Shown here: piece after piece, positions 1 through 9,156 of the stretch
How positions within the stretch are numbered: position 1 is the stretch's first letter
Layout: each line of letters begins with the position of its first letter
Assembly (NCBI GenBank): GCA_949752735.1
Contig: OX457052.1
Location: 17,795,149 to 17,859,148 of the forward strand
From: Lumbricus terrestris
Taxonomy: Eukaryota > Annelida > Clitellata > Crassiclitellata > Lumbricidae
DNA: 64,000 nt
Direction: 5' to 3'
Position numbers and translations under genes: made by a program
The notes under the pieces: generated by a model
The model's database searches: none
What the model was told of the DNA's origin: nothing
Seen by the model: the letters and a program-made list of their open reading frames with translations, nothing else

Positions 1-23
1 AGCAGCGGGCTCAGCAGAGGGTT
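1..23 (-). CDS. Gene F, start of the stalk exon (partial, runs off the window)
   Basis: First 23 coding bases of the EPAA-repeat stalk exon of gene F, the tandem copy of gene E. On the minus strand an AATAG acceptor is followed by codons for P-S-A-E-P-A-A, exactly as at 16472 in gene E, and the flanking intron is also shared with 16473-16560. The rest of the exon, the transmembrane exon and the tail lie outside the window. Homology to the gene E exon is seen directly; that it is expressed is inferred. Confidence 0.6.
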
Positions 24-127
24 CTATTTATGATTTCAAAACAAAAATAAAACAATTGCAGTCACCAGTAAAGTGTTGAACAATTGTACTAGAACGAATG
101 ACAATAGGTAGCGTAGTTCTAAGGTCT

Positions 128-3100
128 CAGATCAATTTTTTATCAAAAAGGTCCCTTCGTTTGACCAACTTTGAAGCTCAAAAGGTGTGGCGAATTTCAG
201 TTGGATAGACCTAATTCAGTCGCATATTGATTACGTTGACATAATTATGTGACACTTACATATACACACACACTGACATAATACATGCATATGCTCATGC
301 ATGCATAAATATAGAAACATAAACATATAGGCTTCCACAGTCTACACATTCACACATACATTACATTCATTACATGCATACATACAATACATACATTACA
401 TTCATGCATGCATGCATGCATGCATGCATACATACATACATACATACATACATACATACATACATACATACATACATACATACATACATACATTGTAATT
501 GTAATTGTAATTGAACATTTGTATAGCGCCGCTCAGAGATTCAGTGGCGCTCCCGACGCAAAGCTAGTGCTCCCGCTAACAAATAGTATAGTCTTCAGGC
601 GTTTCCTAAACAGAGGAAGAGAGAGACTGAGCAGCTACATACATACATACATACATACATACATACATACATACATACATACATACATGCATACATACAT
701 ACATACATACATACATACATACATACATACATACATACATGCATACATGCATACATGCATACATACATACATACATACATACATACATACATACATACAT
801 ACATACATACATACATACATACATACATACATACATACATACATACATACATACATACATACATACATACAGGGTGGCTCAATAAAAAATGTCCCACCTG
901 ATAAAATGCGATATCTTCGCAACCGATTGAAATTTTTCTACGAAAATTTCCCAATTTGTAGGAAAATGAATTTCCAACAATCCCTGAAAGTTTCATTTGA
1001 AACTTTTCATGTTTGCAAAAGTTACAGCTGTTTAAACTTTCAATTTCGTTTTTTCAAATTTCCGCGGAAAATGAACGTCATTTATAGATTTCCATGTCAA
1101 ATGATATCACTTTTCACTACCACCTCAGAATCTCGTTTTGCAGTTTATTGTAAGGCATAATGAGAGTGTCCACTCCCTGCCTTAACACGAGCTCTAATTC
1201 TTTTTGTGAAGCTCAGCATGGCCTTATTGGTCGGGTCCTGCGGCAACTGATCCCACACTATAGCAGCAAGACTTGCTTCAGCTGGTCAATGTTCTCCAAC
1301 TTGGGATGAAACGTCTTGCAGCGTTCTAGCATAGCTCCCCAGACTTGATAAGCAAGAGGACTAAGGTCTGGCGAGTTTGTTAGTCTTTTGTGCCAATACA
1401 TTTACTTCAGTTGATGGCAATAAGGTAGCGTCATCGTAATCAACCTTGCCCTGCGAGCAAGAAGGCGCACCGTCCTGCTGGAAATTAAAACCAGATGTTA
1501 GAGCATACCTGGTCTTCAATGAGTTTGGGTAAGAGAGTTCAACGATGAGTTTGACATTCAACCCACTGAATGGGAAGAAGTGCAGTCTTTCCTTGCAGCC
1601 GTAACACACGCCAGCAAATCTGATGCCGAAAATATAATGTCCTTTGCAAACTTGACCCTTTCGACTACTACGCGAATTTCGTGAATATCGCGCTTTTTCC
1701 CGTCAAACCACTTCCCGTATCTCTTCCGACATCTGATCTCCATTAGGCCTACATTATACATAAACACGTTTGCAGATAGACTTCAATGTGCTCAGGCTTC
1801 ACTTTTAACTGGGTATTTTGCTATGATCACGCGATGTCCCAGTAGGCCTATCTGTTCACGCAACGTCCGAGTTCCCATTTTATCATCCGCAGAAACTTTG
1901 CCCATGACGTTCAGTTACGGATTCACAAATTGAGACCTCAATATATAAAATATCAACAAATGCTAACAGCTTGGTTCATAAACAACTTCTCTACAAGTCT
2001 TAGTAAGGTCGTATGACATTATCATCATCATGTGTGTTGCAATTTGCAAAAATATCTTCAAGAAATCACATGTATTGTGACGTGATTCTACGGAAATTTG
2101 AAAAAATGGAAAAACGTTTTTGGACAACTGTATCTTCTGAAATAATGTAAATTCATTAATGAGATTTTCAGGGATTGTTGCAAATTCTTTCCTCTACAAA
2201 TCCTGCTATTTTCACAGAAAAATCTCGATTGGTTACGGAGAAATTGCATTTTTGCTGGTGGGACATTTTTTATTGAGCCACCCTGTACATACATACATAC
2301 ATACATACATACATACATAGGTAATTACTGGCATGCGTGTCTCTATATTCTCTCAATCTTTTGCATACAATTATAGCATTAACCACCGACTCTTTGCGAA
2401 TCAAGCGAATATGCATCCAGGCAAGACTCTTTGACGTCGTGAAATTATTGATGCAAGTTTAACGCGCATCCCAGTTGCCTTTCCAGTTTCCATTTAATTT
2501 CGATTTAACTGAGAAATTTCTTGAGCCGAGAAAATAGCGTCGTGCATCGCAGTCAATCTTTGCAGCCGACAAAGAATGATCATAGAAACAGCACAGTACA
2601 CCATCTGTATGGCTTTTACATGCTAAGCACTGGAACCGCTTACCCAGGTGCAAGATGAAGTTGTAGAGATGTAGACTATCAATGACAGTGCAATGATCTT
2701 GCCAACCCGCGTGTTTCTATAGCGCATATTTATATGTAACTGTTGGTTTTTACAAAATCGTCCATTTGCGGCCGTCTTTATGACGCATATCCGCGCGTCT
2801 TTCCATAGCGCATATTTCTGGGGATGGAGGAAGAGGAGGAACGATGGGAAGGAAGGGGGAGGAATAGGGAGGGAGGGAAGAGAGGGAAGAGGAGGGTAGG
2901 GGACGGGAAAAGAAGTGAGGGAAGAGGAGGGGACGGAAGGGGAGGGGATGGGAAGAGAGGGGAGAGGAAGCAAGGGGAGGGGAGCGGAAGGGAGCGGAGG
3001 GGAGTCTTTTCAGCCACAGCAACGCGTGGCCGGGTACAGCTAGTACAGCATAAAAACGTAAGTAATAGCTGAATAATAGCTAGAGAAATGCTAGATATTT

Positions 3101-4846
3101 TTAGAATGTCGTTGAAATGTCATTGACCTTTGCACTTGCTCCAATGGTTGATGAGCGGCCGGTCTATAACGGTCGTATCTTTCATTTGGAGAAAGCAAGT
3201 GTTCCATTCTCTGTTCCAATCGACTCCGCGGCACTCTGCCTCTTTATCGCAGTGTTCCTTACATACCTCCACATTGGGCACGTCATATTGTTGTATTCCT
3301 CCAAGGGTGTGCGCGTCTATCCGAACTGGATCCCAGCAGACTAGACAACATTCATCAACGGTTGAAGGGGGAACACGAAGTGAAACACATTTTTGGCACA
3401 GCATTAAGCGTAGCGTATACTTCGGTTACCGCTACGCAGAGCATAAATAATCTACCGAGCGTAAAACCTAGCATAACATATCGAAGAAAGGTGCAACAAG
3501 CTAATAATATGAGGGCCAGCCTTAGCACAAATGGCATCCCAGGAGAAGCATGCATTTTGGCGCCCCATGCAAAGTATAGGCCTAAATTTAGCGCCCTTAG
3601 ATTCCAACTCAATTGTTCAACCCACGTCAGAATTTAAAGATGAATTAGCCAGAGCCTTGCACAATGCATACGCTGAACTGATTAATTTATTATATTTTTT
3701 ATCAGTGCACTGAGGGCTGGATAAAATTTTGTTGTAAATGGTCATCTATATAAATAAAAACGTAAAACGTTACCGTGCCTAATCAAGGATCTCGGAAAGT
3801 TCTGGACCGATTATTTTGAAAATTTTCGCAAAACTTTCCATTCGAACATGAGCGGGTTTTTATAATGATTTTTTGGAAAAAGCGCAATCTTTTCTACCAA
3901 AAAACACAACTTTAAATTCGAGTCGTCAATTCTCACCCGACGTTGTTTTCAAATACGGCCGTGTGTTCATGCCATCGATATTAATATCGATGGTTTATGC
4001 ATATCCGCTTCTGTTCTTATAGCGCATTTGTTACTGTCGGTTTTGTGTCGATTTGCTTTCGAAAGCGGCAGTGTTTTTATGCATATCCGCGCATGTTCTA
4101 ATACCGAATATTGGCTGTCGGTTTTTACAAGATCAAGGATCTCTGAAACTTCTTCACCGTTTGCTTTCAAATGTTCACACAACTTTCCATATCCGCGCGT
4201 GTTATTATAGCGCATATATATATACTTTAGCTGTCGGGAACGGAGGGGTGAGGGATGAAGGGAGGGGAGGGAGCGGGGGAAAGAGGGAGCGGACGAGATA
4301 GAGGGAGGGAGGGATGAAGGAAGGGGAGGGACGGGAGGGAGGGGACCGGAGGGGAGGCGAGGGATGTGGAACGGGGAAGGGAGAGGAGGGAAGGGGAGAG
4401 GAGACGGGAGGGCGTGAGGGGATGGGAGGGGAGGGGGAGGAGGAGGGGAGGGGAGGAATGGAGGTATGGTGGACAGAGGAAGGGAGGGAGTGCGGCAGAG
4501 GGAGGTAAGGATGGAGGGTAGGACGGTCTTTTCAGCCACAGCAAATTGTGGCCGGGTACAGCTAGTAAGTAATAAAACTATTAAAACACACTTTTGGGAA
4601 ATGACGCCTCCCTTTGTGGAAATGGTGCCAGCTAGAACTTGACGCCCCAGGCAAATACCTGCTTTGCCTATGTGGAAAGTCGGCCCTGAATGATCTGGTT
4701 TATTCTGTGACAAATCTGTATCCGAGTTTTAATTCTTTATGATCAGCCTGTCAACCAACCTGCTGCTGTAGAACACTGAGGCACCACAAGAGCAAAGCCG
4801 ATGCACAAGATACAAACGAACAAGCGAGGTTTATCGTATGCTCCAT
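128..4846 (-). CDS. Gene F: 5' part of a PAN-domain, EPAA-stalk receptor-like gene (incomplete)
   Basis: Minus-strand gene reconstructed from exons 4846-4756 (signal), 3358-3128 (PAN) and 23-1 (start of stalk); the listed left edge only marks intron, as the gene continues past position 1. It parallels gene E exon by exon. A membrane receptor role is inferred from gene E. The introns hold the hAT/Helitron block, a truncated Helitron, a mariner and CATA arrays. Confidence 0.5.
416..495 (+). repeat. (CATA)n / (CATG)n microsatellite
   Basis: Tetranucleotide CATA/CATG repeat. Open frames through it (YIHT or MYVC repeats) are repeat artefacts, not genes. Confidence 0.9.
496..636 (-). mobile_element. 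CR1-like LINE or SINE 3'-end fragment
   Basis: Contains the minus-strand signature of the local LINE/SINE 3' end: TTTGTATAGCGCC, then a GGCGCTCCCGA-like block. It is flanked on both sides by CATA arrays, as expected if the arrays grew from element tails. Only a fragment is present. Confidence 0.5.
637..869 (+). repeat. (CATA)n microsatellite
   Basis: About 230 bases of nearly pure CATA repeat with a few CATG units. A mariner element inserted at a TA within the array, whose remainder continues at 2286-2320. Confidence 0.95.
870..2285 (-). mobile_element. mariner-like DNA transposon with degenerate transposase
   Basis: A 1,416-bp element with long terminal inverted repeats (CAGGGTGGCTCAATAAAAAA at the left, its complement at the right) flanked by TA on both sides, the target duplication of the Tc1/mariner superfamily. 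Minus-strand frames between about 1950 and 1150 give mariner transposase pieces, including FQQDGAPS, NSPDLSPLAYQVWGAMLE and a KERL.F.P block, spread over two frames with stops. It is inside a CATA array that is uninterrupted in the duplicated copy at 17660-17950, so the insertion is younger than the duplication or was lost there. Confidence 0.8.
2321..2704. other. Intronic sequence of gene F, no coding signal
   Basis: Between the stalk and PAN exons of gene F. It matches 17951-18057 and 18708-19000 of the second copy; that copy carries a LINE insertion (18058-18707) missing here. No gene seen. Confidence 0.6.
2705..3043 (+). mobile_element. 5'-truncated Helitron-like element
   Basis: Shares with the 3745-4565 element the block ending TATAGCGCATAT, a long GGGA/GGAA purine-rich stretch, and the terminus CAGCCACAGCAACGCGTGG followed by CCGGGTACAGCTAG. 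The end CTAG after a short hairpin fits the CTRR 3' end of Helitrons. The 5' TC end is absent. Confidence 0.6.
3128..3358 (-). CDS. Gene F, PAN/Apple-like ectodomain exon
   Basis: A 231-base minus-strand exon, phase 1 in and out, coding for about 77 residues nearly identical to the gene E exon at 19909-20139. It has the family pattern: DEC..., CWDPV, VCKEHCDKEAEC, GVDWN, a later Cys in TCFLQM, and NHWSKC. This resembles PAN/Apple domains (paired Cys with a C-x3-C helix). The donor is AAAG/GTCAAT. The expected acceptor reads CG instead of AG just before the phase-1 start, as in gene E. Possible alternatives are an in-frame AG ten codons or more upstream, or one inside the exon that loses the first Cys. 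Confidence 0.65.
3511..4688. mobile_element. hAT-type non-autonomous element in intron 1 of gene F (hosts a Helitron)
   Basis: Left end GAGGGCCAGCCTTAGC and right end AAAGTCGGCCCTG are imperfect inverted repeats. Flanking 8-mers AATAATAT and AATGATCT match at 6 of 8 positions; the orthologous element at 20289-21014 has flanks AATGATCT and AATTATCT. An 8-bp duplication with a CAGGGCC-like end is typical of hAT elements. No transposase frame is visible. The Helitron at 3745-4565 lies inside it. Confidence 0.6.
3745..4565 (+). mobile_element. Non-autonomous Helitron-like element, purine-rich
   Basis: Starts TCTATATAAATAAAAACG and ends in a hairpin (CCACAGCAAATTGTGG) followed by CCGGGTACAGCTAG, that is 5'-TC and CTRR-3'. 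It sits exactly between A and T. The duplicated copy keeps the empty site (GGTCA-TAAGTAGTAAAAC near 20880), which gives precise borders. About 300 bases are GGGA/GGAA repeats with almost no pyrimidines. No Rep/helicase is encoded. Confidence 0.8.
4756..4846 (-). CDS. Gene F, signal-peptide exon
   Basis: ATG at 4846 (minus strand) opens MEHTINLACSFVSCASALLL..., a start-proximal hydrophobic stretch of about 20 residues ending LSVLQQQVG, suited to a signal peptide. The exon has 30 codons plus one base, so it ends in phase 1 at GTTG/GTTGAC, matching the phase of the PAN exon. An alternative donor four bases earlier (CAG/GTTGGT) would be phase 0. The second copy at 21082-21172 conserves ATG and frame with one visible residue change, MTHTINL for MEHTINL. 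Confidence 0.65.
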
Positions 4847-5218
4847 ATCTGCGACCGATGCTGTTTTCTTCTGTTCGTAAAAGCACACACAATAAATATC
4901 AGTGTAAAAATCTGCGTTAAAAATAAGGTCCTCGTGCAATATTTTAAAGTATCAACTATAACAGCCTATTTGATATTGATTTGCGGCAAAGCCTGTAAAA
5001 ACGTAGTAGCCTACGACCACGCTTAATTTCATCGTGCATTTCATTGCGAACTTAACGCTCAAATTTTGATGCGAATCTTCATGAATCGTGGGCGCGAGAG
5101 AAGCATAGTATCTAAATGCTTCTTAGAAGGTCGTTGGCACTGCCAGCGGTCGTGATTATTAATCATCCATCTCTCCAGCTACACGGGTCACTATCCTCGA
5201 TACGGTTCTACCTCATTT

Positions 5219-6000
5219 GTAGGGCGCGGTTGTGTAGGCCTAGTGGGTAGTATAGTTACCTTGCAGCCGGAGAGTTGCACGTTCGAATTTAGGCTACCTC
5301 TATCCGCCTCGTAGGGATCTTGGGCAAGTCCTTCACTCGTAATTGCTCGGCGCTTCTACGTGAAACTCCGATTCAGTGTCCGCGCTGTAGTCGGGGGCGC
5401 TCCTGAGTAGGATGTGTATCTTGAATGGGAGTTTTAACAAGTGCACATACATACAGTGACATCTAGATTGCACGTTCGAATTTAGGCTACCTCTATCCGC
5501 CTCGTAGGGATCTTGGGCAAGTCCTTCACTCGTAATTGCTCGGCGCTTCTACGTGAAACTCCGATTCAGTGTCCGCGCTGTAGTCGGGGGCGCTCCTGAG
5601 TAGGATGTGTATCTTGAATGGGAGTTTTAACAAGTGCACATACATACAGTGACATCTAGATTGCACGTTCGAATTTAGGCTACCTCTATCCGCCTCGTAG
5701 GGATCTTGGGCAAGTCCTTCACTCGTAATTGCTCGGCGCTTCTACGTGAAACTCTGATTATGTGTCCGCGTTGTAGTCGGGGGCGCTTCTGAGTAGGATA
5801 TGTATCTAGCATGGGAGTTTTAACAAGTGCACATACACATAGGCGCAACCACCCTATGGGACCCACGGGACGCGTCCCCCCAACTTTTGAGTGGCACCCT
5901 AACTTTATTATTAAGGTCCCCCCCAACTTTTAGGACGTCATTCATTATGGTCCCCCCAACTTTTAGGACGTGATTGCACCTATGCACATACATACAGTGA
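5219..6000 (+). mobile_element. tRNA-derived SINE, tandemly triplicated (193-bp unit)
   Basis: Begins with a tRNA-like head (box B GTTCGAATT...) and continues through the family body: CTTGGGCAAGTCCTTCACTC, then CGCTGTAGTCGGGGGCGCTC, ending AACAAGTGCACATACATACA. From 5275 a 193-bp unit is present three times (starts at 5275, 5468 and 5661). Units 1 and 2 look identical; unit 3 has diverged and is broken by the MITE at 5838-5984. The second duplication copy (21520-21740) has one unit only. Confidence 0.85.
5838..5984. mobile_element. 147-bp hAT-like MITE, copy 1
   Basis: Ends CATAGGCGCAA and TTGCACCTATG are inverted repeats (10 of 11). It is flanked by a perfect 8-bp direct repeat CACATACA (5830-5837 and 5985-5992). 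The interior repeats the block CCCCCAACTTTTAGGACGT. A second copy is at 62770-62914. The 8-bp duplication suggests hAT mobilisation. Confidence 0.85.
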
Positions 6001-6433
6001 CATCTAGTGTAGCGTTTCTGTGTAATACACTAAGGAATAATCTCGATCGATATTTCGTGGATCAATGTTTTGGGGACAGAAGATGAGATCTAACCCTGAT
6101 GTTCAGTCGCCTTGTTGCCGGAGCCACAGGACATTCGCCGTTTACCCATGAGATCGTCGTATCTTGTATGTCGATCGCAAGCTAACACAACAAACAACGG
6201 TTCATCACTGTATACCAAAGTGGTGAAGCAGCAGAGCACCAAACGTATATGAGATAGATGATCAGCATAAATATTGCCAGTTCTGACAGCCATGCATGTA
6301 GGCCTAGACAATGGAAGACCAGTTTCACAAATGTCCTGATACGACGTTTTAACTTGTGTAGGCCTATGCGCTTTAAAATTTTTAATTTGTAGGTTACCTG
6401 ATCCTTTTCGGTTATTCCGACAATACACAACTC
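6001..6433. other. 5' flank of gene F, no gene seen
   Basis: Shared with 21735-22500 of the second copy (for example GATGTTCAGTCGCCTTGTTGCC). Open frames are short, not conserved in frame and unsupported. Confidence 0.5.
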
Positions 6434-6620
6434 ATTGGCCTATCAACTAGTTGGCCTATCAACTCGCTGGCCTATCAGCTCGTTGGCCTATCAACTCGTT
6501 GGTCTATCAACTCGTTGGCCTATCAACTCGTTGGCCTATCAACTCGTTGGTCTATCAGCTCGTTGGCCTATCAACTCGTTGGTCTATCAACTCGTTGGCC
6601 TATCAACTCGTTGGCCTATC
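6434..6620 (+). repeat. 16-bp minisatellite
   Basis: About 11-12 copies of CTATCAACTCGTTGGC with G/C and T/C variants. The second copy has a single related unit (CATCAACTGGTTGGTCTAT, about 22498), so the array expanded in copy 1. The 16-bp unit is not a multiple of three, hence pseudo-protein frames such as YQLVGLSTRWP. Confidence 0.95.
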
Positions 6621-7592
6621 TCTCGATATGTTAACAGGCGGATCATCAACAGCGATATTTCGTTATTCTTCCACGTGCCAGGAATTCTATAATACCAGGA
6701 AAGTGACTCTGATAATAGCCTACTGTAGCTAGCTAGCTATGCTATGTTGATGCCGAGTGCTTTGCTGGTAATCTAGAAGGAATATGTAGTACGAAGTATT
6801 GCTTGCGCGGCATTAGACAAATAATCCTATAATGCGATAATTTGAAAGCAGAAATGTTACCTTATCGTTATCCGCAATGCCAGTTCTGCTTCTCAACGGG
6901 AGCAAAGTCTACCTTTCAACAGCTAAGAGAGATATCGGTGAATCGTGAGACCATCGGGCTGTAGAGTGGCACAAAGAAAAGGTCTAACAGGGCTCCCAAG
7001 AAGGGAAATTCCGATATGATTCTCAGTCCAAAACAAAATAGGTCCTTCCTGACAGGAAACTGCTTTTTATCCAGGTCACTTCCGTCAGTCGGACTAAAAG
7101 AATAAAATCATTTCATGACGTTACTTGTTGAAATGCAAACATAATTATACCTTACAAGATCCGTCGTGTTTTTTCAGCTTGTGGATAATAACATAAAACA
7201 TGAATTTGCAATAGTAGCCCCTATGCTCGTATGAAGGCTATGATTGACACTGGTTAGGCCCTATAGTAATTTCGCTATCTAGTCCGACTCTGAATGTACT
7301 TATAAATTACTAGAGTGATCGCCTATTAGTAAAAAATTTGAAACAGGACTAAATGATAGTTAGAAATTGAAATCAAGAATAAAATCATATAATTACAGGT
7401 CATGATGAATTGTACTCCCTGTTTGTTTACATATAAATATAGTTCGGGCAGAACAATCAGTGACGTAATTTGCTACGTCATAAATTTATGTAATCATGAC
7501 GATTGACGAGCACAGCAGAGATTACTCTAGTGCATTATAATTGTCTCTTGTTGATTAAATAGTTATAGCAAATTTAATTGTAAAGATATATT
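6621..7592. other. Upstream flank shared by the duplication, no gene seen
   Basis: 6750-7505 matches 22660-23725 closely, including GAGAGATATCGGTGAATCGTG. There are no convincing exons, and homology stops near 7505. Confidence 0.5.
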
Positions 7593-7966
7593 CAAGGGCG
7601 GAGACTTGGGCGGAGACTTGCGGGGGACGACCGAATGGCCGAAGGAAGGACGCGAGATTTTGGGCGACAAATGGCTGAGTTGCCGACGAAATTTTCCATC
7701 TGACTTTTTTTAGTCGTCTGGCCGAAATGTCTAGGGAAAACCCATTTCCTTTGCGAAAAAAGTTGATGTCCTTTTTTAGTCGTAATATAATTTGTTCGAG
7801 GATCTCTTCTCCTTCTGACGTTGTAACCTCGCCATTGTGTTCGTGAAGTGTACATATTCTAACACTTAACGATTGGGGGGACAAATGCATTGGCCGTCCT
7901 CCCACCACACCCACTGAACTGAGGGGGATCGTCCCCCTGTTCCCCCTAAGTCTCTGCATGCCCGTG
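7593..7966. mobile_element. hAT-like non-autonomous element with 8-bp TSD
   Basis: Ends CAAGGGC and GCCCGTG are inverted, and both sub-ends carry related AGACTTGGG / CTAAGTCTCTG blocks. It is flanked by a perfect GATATATT repeat (7585-7592, 7967-7974). The interior GTCGTCTGGCCGAAATGTC is shared with the element at 51539-51920. Confidence 0.75.
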
Positions 7967-8744
7967 GATATATTTTAAATGAAGTTTCAATGCTGCAAGG
8001 AATAGTTCATGTGCCATTGAGTCCCGCTTGCAAAATAGTGTTGGGGTAATTTCTCACTGGCAATCAGTCAGTGGGTCCCTGGACATGAAAAATCACCGAG
8101 GTGCTTCACCGCCTTATCGTCACAAATGGCCAAGGCCAATTCAATATGGCCTCCCCGGCCATTGGAATATTCATCCCTTTTCTTCCACTACATGCAAGTG
8201 TAGGCTAATACCTCTAATATTACTGATTTGTGTATGGAAAATTCGTTTCTGATATTGTTTTTGTCATCCGGGTCAATTTAACCGTGAAAGATTGTGGTCA
8301 GGATCATAAAACATTTTTTAAATTTACTTGTATGTGACAGGCTGCGTTCTGCCAGCCTGAAATCTTGATTACACGAAAATTGAATTGAACTGAATTGAGC
8401 TTGGTTGCATCAGAATGTATCGTGCGCACTGCTAACTTTTATGATTTGCTGTCAGTCACTGTCACCATAATTTTATGCACACAATTGAATGTCATCATTA
8501 CTCTATAAGAACCCACAAGGAAACATTCTGCTGCTGCATGATAATAAGCATGCGACCGTAGCGAAGTTCCTCGACATCAGTGATATTTTCGTTAACGTTA
8601 AGTGAAATTATAACTGAAAATAATTATTTTCGTTAAGCACAACTGTAACTGAAATTTTTTTAAGATGCAGTGGTGTGCATACCTAAAATACGCAATACTT
8701 TTTCTGACTCTTAAATTTTTTTTCTTTACGTTGAATCAAAAAGG
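7967..8744. other. Non-coding, LINE-tail-like patch
   Basis: No gene seen. 8310-8400 ends in AATTGAATTGAACTGAATTGAG, resembling a simple-repeat tail of a retroelement. Confidence 0.35.
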
Positions 8745-9125
8745 GTTGAGTCCAACGGTTGTCTCTGTCGAGTTACCATAGGATCAGAGGGGCGGGACAG
8801 CTATAGTAAGGCGGGTGTTGTCTGTCACCGCCAACTGGATGCACCGTACAATCGAGGTAGTTGTCCAACTTACTCAGGTGACCTGAGCAGGTTTTTTCCA
8901 CTTCCTCCTGAAACTAATCTTGTTTCTGAACACGGAGTTTGACAGGCAGAGAATTCCAGACTGGGAGTAGTTACGGAAACTTAGCCGAAGAGTTTCGTAC
9001 AAGCCAAGTGACCCTTCCGAGGCGCGTTAAGTGGCAGTTTCTTCCGAACGCATTGAGGTCATCTAAGGACGGGGATAGGCCTACTGAGTCACGCAGTCTT
9101 TGACTAGGTAACGCACCTACCAGCC
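8745..9125 (-). mobile_element. Non-LTR retrotransposon C-terminal fragment
   Basis: Minus-strand reading gives PVWNSLPVKLRVQKQ, the WNSLP-type motif near the C-terminus of CR1/L2-like ORF2 proteins, with frame breaks around it. The adjoining block GTCGAGTTACCATAGGATCAGAGGGGCGGGA recurs in similar form at about 47258. Confidence 0.5.
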
Positions 9126-9156
9126 TCTTCCAACAAAGGATCTTGAATTACAGAGG

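Larger units (their letters stand above)
1..7505. repeat. Copy 1 of a large tandem segmental duplication
   Basis: Matches about 16441-23725 in the same orientation and order: stalk-exon border, CATA array, PAN exon, hAT-derived block, signal exon, SINE, and the 6750-7500 upstream region. The offset between matching points varies from about 16.3 to 16.8 kb because each copy has gained its own insertions. Copy 1 alone has the mariner element (870-2285), both Helitron pieces, the SINE triplication and the 16-bp minisatellite. Homology fades just after the shared GAACAATCAGTGACGTAAT at about 7455. Confidence 0.85.

Noticed and set aside
408..1160. Long frames of YIHT or MYVC repeats (also 17655-18035)
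   Set aside because: All frames of a CATA/TATG microsatellite are open; no protein signal.
2623..4713. Pro/Ser- or Glu/Gly-rich frames
   Set aside because: Products of the purine-rich Helitron interior.
6435..6732. YQLVGLSTRWP repeat protein
   Set aside because: 16-bp minisatellite read in shifting frames; no splice or start context.
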